NCBI GenBank assembly: GCA_947494205.1
Contig: CANLUH010000003.1
Location: 1 to 64,000 of the forward strand
Length of the DNA: 64,000 bases
Reading direction: 5' to 3'
Source of the DNA: an uncultured Flavobacteriaceae bacterium
GTDB lineage: Bacteria > Bacteroidota > Bacteroidia > Flavobacteriales > Flavobacteriaceae
A program made the translations under genes and the position numbers. Positions 37,143 to 47,125 of this stretch are shown one piece after another (position 1 is the stretch's first letter; each line of letters starts with the position of its first letter). Below the pieces are notes generated by a model, which saw only the letters and a program-made list of their open reading frames with translations, did no database searches and had not been told where the DNA came from.

Positions 37143-40100
37143 ATGAAATACTTTTTTAGATTAAGTCTTATTACGTGTATTCTTTTTTTTACTCAATTTT
37201 CCAATTCTCAAGCGCCTCCTCACGATATTCCTAATATTTTTCCAGCTTCTCCAGAAGCTTCCACTTTAGGGCAATTTGGAGATATCCCTGTAAACTCCTC
37301 GGTAGGAATGGCTAATTTTTCTGTACCTATATATTCTATTGAAGAAGAAGGTGTTCAATTACCAGTTTCTTTAAGTTACCAATATAATGGTTTAGTGGTA
37401 GACCAAATACCAGGACATCTAGGTCTAGGTTGGAGCTTAAATGGAGGAGGAATGATTACACGTCAAGTTAGAGGGCGAGCAGATGAAGACGATTCTGGAT
37501 ATATAGGTGTAAACATGATTGGAGCGAATCAAATACGACCATATTTAAATGGAGACTTCGATGCTGATGCTAAACATGTAATAGAAGAACTTCTTACTGA
37601 TGGTATTATAGATGGGCAACCGGATAAATTCATTGTAAGTGCTGGTAACATGAATGCCTCTTTTTACTTTGATGAAAATAGGAATCCAATAATAAAACCA
37701 TATAAGCCGTATATAATAGAAGTAATAAATAATGATTTTTCTTTTAATCAAGGGATAAAAGTTACAGATGATCAAGGTGTTCAATATTTCTTTCAAGAAA
37801 TAGAGGAAACTAAACAAATTGGACCAATAGATAGCCAGGGAGAAACTATTGCAGGTTTTTTTCTGGGGTATACCTCTGCATGGAAATTATCAAAAATTAT
37901 AACCATTAATAACAAAATTATAGAGTTTTCCTACGATACAAACATTTATTATCAAGGAACAACAACACAAAGTTTTAGTCAAAACCTATCAAATAATTGT
38001 GGTACTATAGGAACAACTTCAGCGAGGCATTTTAAAATAACATCAAAAATCATTAAAGACATTACCTTTCCAAAAGGCAAACTAGAATTTAGTAATACTA
38101 TTGCTACTCATTCTGATGCTATTACTATGAGAAATAAATTTTTGTCTTATACTGATAAAATAGAGTTAAAGAATAATGAGGATATAACAATAAAAAGTTT
38201 TGATTTATATTTTGACGATGTACTTAAAACAAGAAAACTTTTAAACAAAGTAAAAATAAATAATGATGAGAGTAATATTTATGAATTTGAATATTACGGA
38301 ACACCCCCAGATGATATACATTTCTCTCAACAAGATTTTTGGGGATATTATAATACTAATCCAACAAACTTTTTAGTGAACTCATTAAATTCGCATGATA
38401 TTTATGGGGGTAGAAAACCAACATTTGAAAAAGCAGTTTTAGGCGCTTTAAAAACAATACAATATCCAACAAAAGGGTCTACCGAATTAGTTTACGAATC
38501 CAATACTTTCAATCCAGAAGGGGTAGATGATGTTCCTTACAATTGCCAAGCTGCAGAGTTGAATGCAACAACATCTAAATTGGTTACTTTAAATTGGTTG
38601 GAACAAGATCAAGGAACACATAGTAAAACGGATGAAGTAGAATTTACCATAGAAGCACCTTTTGTGTACGTAGATGTTAACCTAAAAGTTCAAAAAATAT
38701 CAGATACAGATTGCCAAGGTGGACCATTAGGAGCAGGTAATGGAGTAAGCGGACGGGTTGAAGCAAAACTTTATAGAGTAGATGGAGGACTTATAGCTTG
38801 TCAAAACTTGCCTTGTTATGGTAGTGATTTACCTTCGAATGGATGTGAGACAGTAACAATATCTTTGGGAGGCGCTTTACATTGTTCTCCAGGAGAGGAG
38901 ACTTTTGTAAATCGCTTAAAATTACTACCCGGAACGTATAAGGTAATATTAGAAGTTGATAATACAATAAATGGAAATGTTTTACCATACGATGTAGGTG
39001 ATATTTTAAAATCTAGTACTACAATTTCTACGTATGCTAATGACGGGACTCCTCTTACTTCTGTGGAAACAGGAGGTGTTAGAATTTCTAAAATGATAAA
39101 TTGTCCTAACTCTACAACTAATAACTGTATAGAAAAAGAGTTTATATACGAAACTGATAATGGAGAGAGTGAAGGTAAACTGTTTAGAAAACGAAATATA
39201 TTTTTTTATGAGTACACCCAATCCATAGTAGGTGGATGTAGTGGATTATATAGAGTGTATTCAAGTAGTAGTAATGTTCCTTTAGGGGTTTACATGGGTT
39301 CTCATGTGTTTTATAATAAAGTTACTGAAAGAACCAAAGGAACAGATGGTACATATTTAGGGCGTACAGAAAAGCGTTTTATTTTTGGACAAGTACAACA
39401 AAACCTAACGTATCCTTTTATAAGTATAGATAATAGAGAGTATATAAATGGTAAACCGTTAAGCGAAAAAATGTATAATAATACATCTCCAACACCGATT
39501 ATTGAGCGTGAGTATGAGTATGACTTTAGTACCGAGACACTAAATGGCATCAATCAAGAAGTGTTTTCATTAACAGCTGGGTTATTGAGTATATCAATAG
39601 GGGGAATAGGGCAGACCAAAACTTTTGGTGTTAATGTTACATCATTTAATAATAGTAATGATCATGATTGGCTTAAGGTTATAAAAACAAAAGAAGTTTT
39701 AAATGGTATAGAATTAGAAAAATCAACCAACTATGAGTATTCTAATCCTGAAGGGCATTTAAAACAAGAGGGATTTACAGACAGTGAAGGAGACATAACT
39801 CAAAAAAACTATCTCTATCCTTATAACATAAATTCAAATATAACGAATACATTAGATAATCTAAATAGAAAAGCAACTCCGATACAAATACAATCCTCTA
39901 AGAACAATAATGTGCTATCAACTTTATATACAGAATATAAAGATTGGGGCAATAATATAATTAAACCTGAATTTATTAAATCCTTAAAAGGAGAATCTTC
40001 CGCGACTAATCAACTAGAAAACCGTTTAGTTTATTATAATTATGATGAATTAGGTAACCCTCTAGAAATTAGCCAGACCAACAATAAGCATTTAGTATAT

Positions 40101-40463
40101 ATCTGGGGATATAATAAACAATATCCAATAGCGAAAATAGAAAATGCCACTTATACAGATGTTAGTAGTTTTGTAAATAATATTCAAGCCTTATCTAATA
40201 CAGATAATGATAGAACATTACATTACTTAGGAAATGAAGGTGCATTACGTCAAGCACTTAATAATTTAAGAAATGAACCTTCGTTATCAGAAGCGCTTAT
40301 AACGACTTTTACATACGATCCCTTAGTAGGTGTTACTAGTATAACCAACCCGCAAGGCATTACTATATATTATGAATATGACGAACATAATCGGCTTAAA
40401 CAGCTCAAAGACCAAGACGGTAATATATTAAGTAAGAACGAGTATAATTATAACCAAAACTAA
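37143..40463 (+). CDS. Secreted RHS/YD-repeat protein (first half of two-gene RHS system)
   Basis: A 1106-aa protein with a Sec signal peptide (MKYFFRLSLITCILFFTQF, mature end near SNSQA). The N-terminal region SPEASTLGQFGDIPVN through VSLSYQYNGL to HLGLGWSLNGGGMITRQVRG is typical of Bacteroidota SpvB/RHS-like proteins. YD-repeat-type segments appear near the C-terminus (YNYDELGNPLEI, FTYDPLVGVTSITNPQG, YYEYDEHNRLKQL). It stops without a core or toxin. The partner gene starts 7 bp later and carries DUF6443, more repeats and the toxin tip, so together they likely form one RHS cocoon. No T9SS C-terminal domain was recognised. Confidence 0.85.
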   Translation: MKYFFRLSLITCILFFTQFSNSQAPPHDIPNIFPASPEASTLGQFGDIPVNSSVGMANFSVPIYSIEEEGVQLPVSLSYQYNGLVVDQIPGHLGLGWSLNGGGMITRQVRGRADEDDSGYIGVNMIGANQIRPYLNGDFDADAKHVIEELLTDGIIDGQPDKFIVSAGNMNASFYFDENRNPIIKPYKPYIIEVINNDFSFNQGIKVTDDQGVQYFFQEIEETKQIGPIDSQGETIAGFFLGYTSAWKLSKIITINNKIIEFSYDTNIYYQGTTTQSFSQNLSNNCGTIGTTSARHFKITSKIIKDITFPKGKLEFSNTIATHSDAITMRNKFLSYTDKIELKNNEDITIKSFDLYFDDVLKTRKLLNKVKINNDESNIYEFEYYGTPPDDIHFSQQDFWGYYNTNPTNFLVNSLNSHDIYGGRKPTFEKAVLGALKTIQYPTKGSTELVYESNTFNPEGVDDVPYNCQAAELNATTSKLVTLNWLEQDQGTHSKTDEVEFTIEAPFVYVDVNLKVQKISDTDCQGGPLGAGNGVSGRVEAKLYRVDGGLIACQNLPCYGSDLPSNGCETVTISLGGALHCSPGEETFVNRLKLLPGTYKVILEVDNTINGNVLPYDVGDILKSSTTISTYANDGTPLTSVETGGVRISKMINCPNSTTNNCIEKEFIYETDNGESEGKLFRKRNIFFYEYTQSIVGGCSGLYRVYSSSSNVPLGVYMGSHVFYNKVTERTKGTDGTYLGRTEKRFIFGQVQQNLTYPFISIDNREYINGKPLSEKMYNNTSPTPIIEREYEYDFSTETLNGINQEVFSLTAGLLSISIGGIGQTKTFGVNVTSFNNSNDHDWLKVIKTKEVLNGIELEKSTNYEYSNPEGHLKQEGFTDSEGDITQKNYLYPYNINSNITNTLDNLNRKATPIQIQSSKNNNVLSTLYTEYKDWGNNIIKPEFIKSLKGESSATNQLENRLVYYNYDELGNPLEISQTNNKHLVYIWGYNKQYPIAKIENATYTDVSSFVNNIQALSNTDNDRTLHYLGNEGALRQALNNLRNEPSLSEALITTFTYDPLVGVTSITNPQGITIYYEYDEHNRLKQLKDQDGNILSKNEYNYNQN

Positions 40464-40470
40464 TAGCGAT

Positions 40471-43400
40471 ATGAAAAAGTTACTAATAACATTAGCGGCA
40501 GTATTTGTGTCTACACTAGTTATGGCACAAACCCCAAATAAGAACTACGTAAAAAGTACCAGTTACCAACAACCCGTACAAAACGAAGCAGATGTAGAGG
40601 CTTTACCTCTATTAGATAAATATGAAAGTGTCACCTATTACGATGGTTTAGGTAGACCTGAACAAAGTATAGCCTTACGCCAAGGCGGAGTATTAAACCC
40701 ACAAAATGAGCTAACCTACGATTGGGAAGACGGGAACATAGGAAGCACTAACTTTTTTTATAGAAATGGATTAGATAACGAAAATAGAATCATTACAGGT
40801 ATAACCCCTAGTGGAGATACCGATTTATTATGGGAATGTCATAACCAAGACGGAGATAACTCTAGTGACGTAAGATCAGACGGAGGTTGGAATACCAGTT
40901 ATTTTACAGTAGATAAAACCGTAGGCTATCGTTACACTACATGGGTAAAGCGTAGTCATAGCGTAAGTGATGGTAGAGCGTATCATGGCACACAAAATGT
41001 ATCCGATTTAAACGGCAATGCATTATCTAACCCTTATTTTTGGCATGGTTTTTTACCAGAATTAGACACTTGGTATCTTATGGTAGGCGTTATCCATCCA
41101 TACGATTATACAGGAGGAGACACTGGAGAAAGTGGTGTTTACGATATAGAAGGGAATAAAATAATAGACGGACAAGAGTTTAAATGGCGAGCAGATACTA
41201 GTGTTTCCCGTTTTAGAAACTATCTTTATTACACAACAGACTTGAATGTAAAACAATACTTTTATAAACCCTTATTACAACGCTTAGATGGCGAGCCGCT
41301 AACAATAGCACAAGTAGTAAATGATACCTATGTAAAAGATATAATAACACCAGTAGTTTACGATGCTCACGGGCGTAAAACCAAAGACTATTTACCCTAT
41401 GCAGATTTAAGTCAAGGAGAATACGTGCCAAACGATTTAGTCGCTATACCAAGTATTAATAACTATTATACCACGACTTATAGTGAAGACCTAGACGCGA
41501 CACCTAATCCTTACTCCGAAAAACATTTAGAACCCTCTCCCTTATCTAGACTATTAGAGCAAGGTGCACCTGGAGCAGATTGGAAGGTAGACAAAACAGC
41601 AAATACAGACCATACTATAAAGTTCGATTATCAATCCAATACTGTAAATGAGGTTATTAACTACACCGTAATATTTCCAACGGATAATACCGAAGTCCCA
41701 CAATTGCATTATAACGGTACTTATAGCGCAGGCCAACTCTATAAAAGTATAACCAAAGACGAAAACTGGAGCCCAAACCAAACCCATTTAAAAAACCATA
41801 CTACGGAGGAGTTTAAAAACAAACAAGGTCAAGTAGTTTTAAAACGTACCTATAGTGATAACGGCAGTGAAAATATAGCACACGATACCCAATATGTGTA
41901 CGATGATTATGGTAATTTAACTTATGTGTTATCGCCTAAAGGGAGTGATGCTGTACTAACAGAAAATCAATATAAAGACTTTAATCAAAATCTATCACCT
42001 TACGATTTTATTTTTCCAGCACGCTACTTACCGAATACTGCGACAGGAACAGCTTCCATCAATTTACAAGGCACAACCTTAACACTAAACCTTAATGTAC
42101 AGTTTAGCTCACCAAGAGAACTACATTTAGGCCCTATTGCCCAATTAACAGATCACGTGCCTAATATAGATTTTAACACAGGAGTTAGTTTAAATGGTTA
42201 TGAGCTTAAAATAGAAGATGGCTATTTAAAATTATCGCACCCGCAATCGTTATACAGTTCTTCTTTACCTAGTATGAGTGGTATAACAGGTGCTTTTACC
42301 GTAACAGTACCAGAATATTCAATAAACATGGATATAATGGATGCTTTAGGGTATCAATACCATTACGATAATAGAAATAGGTTGGTAGAAAAGAAAATAC
42401 CAGGTAAAGATTGGGAATATATTATATACGATAAATTAGATAGACCAGTATTAACACAAGACGCTAACCAACGTTTAAATAATGAATGGTTATTTACTAA
42501 GTACGATATACATAGCAGGCCTATTTACACAGGAAAACATACCTTTAACCCTACAGGTATTACAGACAATGCAGGACGTATAGAATTACAAGAAACTATT
42601 AACTTACAAAGTATTTTTAATGAACATAAGTTAAATACAGCCCTAACAATAGGTGATACATCTTTATATTATAATAACACAATACTCCCTATTAACAATA
42701 TAGAAGTCTATACCGTAAATTATTATGATACTTACCCGCAAGATATAGCAACTGTAGTTCCAGATATAAACACTTTTACCCTTGCTGGGCAAACCTATAC
42801 AACAACAAGTAATGCCACTAGCTTACCAACAGGAAATAAAGTACGCATATTAGGTACTAACCAATGGATTATTGGTGCTACCTATTACGACGATAAAGCA
42901 CGCCCTATTTATATAGCTAGTAATAATGCCTACTTAAACACAACAGACCTAGTTAAAACTGCGCTAGACTTTGTGGGCAAAGCACTAGAAACCGAAAGTA
43001 CGCATATTAAAGACGGCGTAAGTATTATAACAAACGATGCATTTACCTACGATCATGCCTCACGATTAGTTACCCAAACCCAAACCATAAATAATGGTAC
43101 ACCAGAACTTATTGTAAATAATAGCTACGACGATTTAGGGCAGCTTATTAGCAAAAAAGTAGGTGGTAGTGTAGCAAACGAAGCAGAAAACTCTACAGGA
43201 TTACAAACTGTAGATTATAAATACAATATACGTGGTTGGTTAAAAGACATTAATGACTTTAATAATTTAGGAGACGACCTTTTTGGGTTTCATTTGTCTT
43301 ATAACACCATAAAGTCTAACAATGGTAGTGAACTGTATAATGGAAATATTAGTGAAACATTTTGGAGCACTAACAATGAAGATAATACAGAAAGAGGTTA

Positions 43401-45108
43401 TGTCTATACATACGATGCTTTAAATAGATTAACAGATGCTAAAGGTGTTTTATATGTATTTGGTCAATATCACGGACATCATAGCTTATATAATGAAGGT
43501 GGTATGCAATATGATAAAAACGGTAACCTATTGTATTTATTTAGAAAAAAAGATCAGACTTTAACGATAGATAATTTAGCCTATACTTACGATTTAGGCA
43601 ATAAATTACTCTCTGTAACAGATAATTCTAATAACGATTTAGAAGGCTTTTTAAGTGATAACAAAGTTGGAAACGATTATGCCTACGATGCTAATGGTAA
43701 TATGGTAAAAGATCTAAATAAAGAGATTGGTACCACTACCACAGAAGGTATTACGTACAACCATTTAAACTTACCTACAAGTATTACATTTAATAACGAT
43801 GTAACCAAAACTATTTCGTACATTTATGATGCTACAGGCGTAAAACAAGCAAAAGTAGTAACCAATGGAAGTTCATTGACAACAACAAAGTATGCTGGGA
43901 ACTTTATTTATAAAGGGAGTAATGGTAATACAGAAACCTTAGAATTCTTTAACCATCCGGAAGGCTATGTAGAACCACACGGTAATGGGTTTAGGTATGT
44001 TTACCAATACAAAGACCATTTAGGGAATATACGTATTTCTTACTCAGATTATAATGGCGATGGTAATATAGATATTATGCGTAATGGTAATGATATGGAT
44101 GGCGATATGGATAACCAGAATGACATTGTCGAGGAAAGTAATTACTATCCCTTTGGACTGAAACATCAAGGTTATAATGACGGGAGTTCTAGCGGCGAAG
44201 AACATTCTTTTAAATACAACGGTAAAGAATTTGAAAGTGAATTGAATTTAAATACTTACGATTATCACGCAAGATTATATGACCCAGCAATAGGCAGAAT
44301 GATGCAGGTTGACCCTCATGCAGAAAACTGGAGTCCAGTTTCTCCTTATGTTTATACGATTAACAACCCTGTTAATTTTGTTGACCCAGATGGAAAAGAT
44401 GCAAGAATTAGTTTTAATGTTGATGATGATGGAAATATAACTATATCTATTCAATCGACAGTTCATTTATACGGAGGTAGTTCGTCAAAGGGTTTTGCAA
44501 AAGAACTGAACAGTATAGTAAGTAAATTTGGCTCTAAATCTTATGCGCAAGATGATGGCACATCTGTAAAAGTTGATTTTGATATTAGTTATGAACATCA
44601 CGATTCAGAAGAAAGTGCTAAAGAAGCTTTAGATGCTTCTCCAGGAGATAATATTATGCAAGTAGATAAAGACTTAAGTAATGCTGGAATGGGGGCATTT
44701 CCTTATTCAGGAACTGCAAAACCGAGAGGGGATACTGAATATGGCGTAACTATTGGTGGAGGCAAAGAAGCTAACTCAAGAGGCAAAAATGGGAGTAAAT
44801 TACATTTTACTGCAATACACGAAACATTCCATTTTTTCGGACTTGAGGATAAATACACTGAAGGTATTCTTAGTTCTCAATCTAAAGAAGGTTATGAAAA
44901 CGATGTTTTAGGTTTAGGAAACAGGATTTATTGGAATGGTGGAACTGATTCAAATCCTAATAATTTATCCGTACACCAATCTCATTATAATACTATGGGG
45001 CAGTTTTTAATATCTAACAACCCAACAGAATCAAAAAATGGGGGTACCAGAATTTACCAAACGGTTAGTCCAAATATACAATCAGGGTTACAGAATGCAG
45101 AAAAATAA
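40471..45108 (+). CDS. DUF6443/RHS-core polymorphic toxin with C-terminal zincin metallopeptidase
   Basis: A 1545-aa protein. It has a signal peptide (ending near VMAQ, residue 20) and a DUF6443 domain (NKNYVKSTSYQ, VTYYDGLGRPEQSIALRQGG). A possible jelly-roll insert lies at about 95-265. Many YD repeats follow, and then the RHS core (YQYKDHLGNIRISYSD, NYYPFGLKHQGY, YDYHARLYDPAIGRMMQVDP, VNFVDPDGKD) up to about residue 1310. The last 230 residues form a variable tip. It contains HETFHFFGLED (His1450, Glu1451, His1454, Asp1460), the HExxHxxGxxD pattern of zinc metallopeptidases. I infer a protease toxin for contact-dependent competition. The immunity candidate follows 7 bp later. Confidence 0.88.
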   Translation: MKKLLITLAAVFVSTLVMAQTPNKNYVKSTSYQQPVQNEADVEALPLLDKYESVTYYDGLGRPEQSIALRQGGVLNPQNELTYDWEDGNIGSTNFFYRNGLDNENRIITGITPSGDTDLLWECHNQDGDNSSDVRSDGGWNTSYFTVDKTVGYRYTTWVKRSHSVSDGRAYHGTQNVSDLNGNALSNPYFWHGFLPELDTWYLMVGVIHPYDYTGGDTGESGVYDIEGNKIIDGQEFKWRADTSVSRFRNYLYYTTDLNVKQYFYKPLLQRLDGEPLTIAQVVNDTYVKDIITPVVYDAHGRKTKDYLPYADLSQGEYVPNDLVAIPSINNYYTTTYSEDLDATPNPYSEKHLEPSPLSRLLEQGAPGADWKVDKTANTDHTIKFDYQSNTVNEVINYTVIFPTDNTEVPQLHYNGTYSAGQLYKSITKDENWSPNQTHLKNHTTEEFKNKQGQVVLKRTYSDNGSENIAHDTQYVYDDYGNLTYVLSPKGSDAVLTENQYKDFNQNLSPYDFIFPARYLPNTATGTASINLQGTTLTLNLNVQFSSPRELHLGPIAQLTDHVPNIDFNTGVSLNGYELKIEDGYLKLSHPQSLYSSSLPSMSGITGAFTVTVPEYSINMDIMDALGYQYHYDNRNRLVEKKIPGKDWEYIIYDKLDRPVLTQDANQRLNNEWLFTKYDIHSRPIYTGKHTFNPTGITDNAGRIELQETINLQSIFNEHKLNTALTIGDTSLYYNNTILPINNIEVYTVNYYDTYPQDIATVVPDINTFTLAGQTYTTTSNATSLPTGNKVRILGTNQWIIGATYYDDKARPIYIASNNAYLNTTDLVKTALDFVGKALETESTHIKDGVSIITNDAFTYDHASRLVTQTQTINNGTPELIVNNSYDDLGQLISKKVGGSVANEAENSTGLQTVDYKYNIRGWLKDINDFNNLGDDLFGFHLSYNTIKSNNGSELYNGNISETFWSTNNEDNTERGYVYTYDALNRLTDAKGVLYVFGQYHGHHSLYNEGGMQYDKNGNLLYLFRKKDQTLTIDNLAYTYDLGNKLLSVTDNSNNDLEGFLSDNKVGNDYAYDANGNMVKDLNKEIGTTTTEGITYNHLNLPTSITFNNDVTKTISYIYDATGVKQAKVVTNGSSLTTTKYAGNFIYKGSNGNTETLEFFNHPEGYVEPHGNGFRYVYQYKDHLGNIRISYSDYNGDGNIDIMRNGNDMDGDMDNQNDIVEESNYYPFGLKHQGYNDGSSSGEEHSFKYNGKEFESELNLNTYDYHARLYDPAIGRMMQVDPHAENWSPVSPYVYTINNPVNFVDPDGKDARISFNVDDDGNITISIQSTVHLYGGSSSKGFAKELNSIVSKFGSKSYAQDDGTSVKVDFDISYEHHDSEESAKEALDASPGDNIMQVDKDLSNAGMGAFPYSGTAKPRGDTEYGVTIGGGKEANSRGKNGSKLHFTAIHETFHFFGLEDKYTEGILSSQSKEGYENDVLGLGNRIYWNGGTDSNPNNLSVHQSHYNTMGQFLISNNPTESKNGGTRIYQTVSPNIQSGLQNAEK
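43807..44166 (+). repeat. RHS core repeat, copy A (inside the expressed RHS gene)
   Basis: About 360 bp encoding the RHS segment from KTISYIYDATG to YYPFGLKH. It is repeated at 45792-46151 with a constant offset of 1985 bp. By eye there are about 20 mismatches, nearly all at third codon positions, and four amino-acid changes. Similarity ends abruptly where the variable tip begins. Confidence 0.9.
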
Positions 45109-45115
45109 TAAAAAT

Positions 45116-45601
45116 ATGATTTTTAAATACAAAGTTATCTTTATACTTTTCTTAATAATGAGTTCATGTGCAGCTCAAAAGAAGGAAATACCAGAAAATG
45201 TTTTGGAATCTGATAGATTTGGAGATTACCATATTAGGTTTCAAAACAACAATCCGAGCTTAACAAAAAAAGCACAACATAAACTCGATTGTTATCTAAT
45301 GAATGTTAGAAAACATCAATTAAAGACAAAGGAAATTATTTTCATAACTCATAATTTTCAAAAGACTAAAGAAGGTGTGAAGGTTTGTTTTGAAGCTAAA
45401 AACAATATTTTGAATTATTTGATAAGCAATGAAGAAAGTATAATAAATACTTTTCATAGATTTTATTATGGAACGCAGAATACAAAAAAAGAAGAATCTA
45501 ATTTATGGTTTTTCGAGGTACAGATTATATTTGAATATGTCGATGAAAAGACTAAATCTATTGAAGAAGGCACATTCAACTTTGATAATTGTACTAATTA
45601 A
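45116..45601 (+). CDS. Lipoprotein, candidate immunity protein for the zincin toxin
   Basis: A 161-aa predicted lipoprotein with signal MIFKYKVIFILFLIMSSC (Cys18 in the lipobox MSSC). The body has no family that I recognise and is Lys/Glu/Asn-rich. I chose ATG 45116 because the signal peptide begins there. The longer in-frame extension back to 45038 overlaps the toxin gene and would hide the signal. Position directly behind a toxin tip is the usual place of a cognate immunity gene. A membrane-anchored location would suit a toxin acting outside the cytosol. Confidence 0.65.
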   Translation: MIFKYKVIFILFLIMSSCAAQKKEIPENVLESDRFGDYHIRFQNNNPSLTKKAQHKLDCYLMNVRKHQLKTKEIIFITHNFQKTKEGVKVCFEAKNNILNYLISNEESIINTFHRFYYGTQNTKKEESNLWFFEVQIIFEYVDEKTKSIEEGTFNFDNCTN

Positions 45602-45660
45602 AAAGGAAAGCATTTCAAATTAGTTCATACTAAAAATAGAAACAGTTAAATAACTAAAAA

Positions 45661-45694
45661 AGAGTGGTTAGTGAAAATACTAGCTACTCTTTTT
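45661..45694 (+). terminator. Terminator between the RHS/immunity pair and the orphan cassette
   Basis: A 12-bp stem (45661-45672 with 45679-45690, two G-T wobble pairs) with a 6-nt loop, followed directly by TTTTT. It should stop transcripts from the active RHS operon before they reach the orphan toxin tip. Confidence 0.75.
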
Positions 45695-45791
45695 ATACGT
45701 TCATAGATATATTGAAAAAGAGAAAGTTTCTTAGAGACTTTAAAATGGGGTTCTACAAATCGTCGTGTTTCAAAATAGGATATGAAATAGA

Positions 45792-46151
45792 AAAACAATT
45801 TCGTACATTTATGATGCTACAGGCGTAAAACAAGCCAAAGTAGTAACCAATGGAAGTTCATTGACAACAACAAAGTATGCTGGAAACTTTATTTATAAAG
45901 GGAGTAATGGTAATACAGAAACCTTAGAGTTCTTTAACCATCCAGAAGGTTATATAGAACCACACGGTAATGGTTTTAGATATGTATACCAATATAAAGA
46001 CCACTTAGGTAATATACGTATTTCGTACTCAGATTATAATGGCGATGGTAATGTAGATATTATGCGTAATGGTAATGATATAGATGGCGATATGGATAAC
46101 CAGAATGACATTATCGAGGAAAGTAACTACTATCCTTTTGGACTTAAACAT
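45792..46151 (+). repeat. RHS core repeat, copy B (start of orphan tip)
   Basis: The displaced copy of 43807-44166. Homology begins at KTISYIYDATG, just after an in-frame TGA at 45783-45785, so no N-terminal RHS part remains. It offers homology for recombination with the active RHS gene, which would exchange the toxin tip. Confidence 0.9.
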
Positions 46152-47114
46152 GAGGGGTATAATACCAATGTTCAAGGAGAAGAGCATGCTTATAAAACAT
46201 TTCAAGGACAAGAAATTTCAAAAGAGATGGGATACAATATGTTTGAATTTAAGTTTAGACATTATGATCCTGCAATTGCCAGGTTTGTAGCGATTGATCC
46301 ATTAGCAGAGAATTTTGTTAACAATTCTGTCTACGCTTTTAGTGAGAATAGAGTAATCGATGGTTGGGAGTTAGAAGGTAAAGAACGTCGTGATGTCCAT
46401 TCTGAAGATCCTAATCTTCAAGATTTATCACCGGAGCAAAAACAGACTTTTAATAATGGATTGAGAAACGGAACTTCTACTGGGGTTGATTTTTTGCCAG
46501 TAGTTGGAGATGCAAAAGGGTTTATAGAGGCTTTTACAGGTGAAGATTTGATTACTGGGCATCAGTTAAATGCTTTTAGTAGAATCTTAGGTATATTAAT
46601 GCTTTCGGAACTTAGAGTTTTTGATAAAATAGGAGATGCTTATAGAGGACTTAAGGTCTTAGGAGAAGGTTCTATGAGCGCTTTTGAAAGCGCTACAGTT
46701 ACAGCTATGAAAGAAAGAGGTGATCAAATAATTGCAGCAGGAGACTCCTTTTCTGGAACAGGAAAAACGCTTTCTGCTCAATCTCTTGGAATAGGAGGAG
46801 ATAAGGCTGCTGATATTTTATCAGTATCTGCTTCTGGAAAATTTAATATTACTGAGGTAAAAGGAGTGATTTCGGGTAATATATCAGCAGGTCAGGTAGA
46901 TGGCGCGCTAGGACAAATAGGTAATACAGTTAGTGCATTAAAAAGCCAGGTAAACGGTGCAAAAATAGGAAGTCTTGAATTAGCTGTTCCTAAAGGGACT
47001 ACTTTCGGAGGAGTTTATGGTGTTTCAGGAAATCAATTAGTAAGAAATACAGATGCAGGACAACAAGTTGTGAGAGTTCAAGGACAGGTTGTTAATGTGA
47101 GGCAAATTGATTAA
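45861..47114 (+). CDS. Orphan RHS tip: core fragment, PT-TG-like linker and PD-(D/E)XK-like nuclease toxin
   Basis: The open frame runs from 45786 to 47114. The earliest usual start is a poor TTG at 45861, inside the core repeat, so expression as such is doubtful and it may be a silent cassette. It begins with the RHS core (to YDPAIARFVAIDPLAEN). It then has STGVDFLPVVGDAKGFIEAF and GHQLNAFSRILG, resembling the pre-toxin PT-TG linker. The C-terminus holds GGDKAADILSVSASGKFNIT followed by EVKG. This D...ExK layout is that of PD-(D/E)XK nucleases, so I infer a DNase or RNase toxin. There is no signal peptide. The following gene is the likely cognate immunity gene. Recombination through the core would restore a full RHS-nuclease. 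Confidence 0.75.
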   Translation: MTTTKYAGNFIYKGSNGNTETLEFFNHPEGYIEPHGNGFRYVYQYKDHLGNIRISYSDYNGDGNVDIMRNGNDIDGDMDNQNDIIEESNYYPFGLKHEGYNTNVQGEEHAYKTFQGQEISKEMGYNMFEFKFRHYDPAIARFVAIDPLAENFVNNSVYAFSENRVIDGWELEGKERRDVHSEDPNLQDLSPEQKQTFNNGLRNGTSTGVDFLPVVGDAKGFIEAFTGEDLITGHQLNAFSRILGILMLSELRVFDKIGDAYRGLKVLGEGSMSAFESATVTAMKERGDQIIAAGDSFSGTGKTLSAQSLGIGGDKAADILSVSASGKFNITEVKGVISGNISAGQVDGALGQIGNTVSALKSQVNGAKIGSLELAVPKGTTFGGVYGVSGNQLVRNTDAGQQVVRVQGQVVNVRQID

Positions 47115-47125
47115 ATTATTAAAAA

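Noticed and set aside
45038-45115. N-terminal extension of the lipoprotein immunity gene
   Set aside because: It overlaps the toxin gene in another frame, and the lipoprotein signal starts cleanly at ATG 45116.
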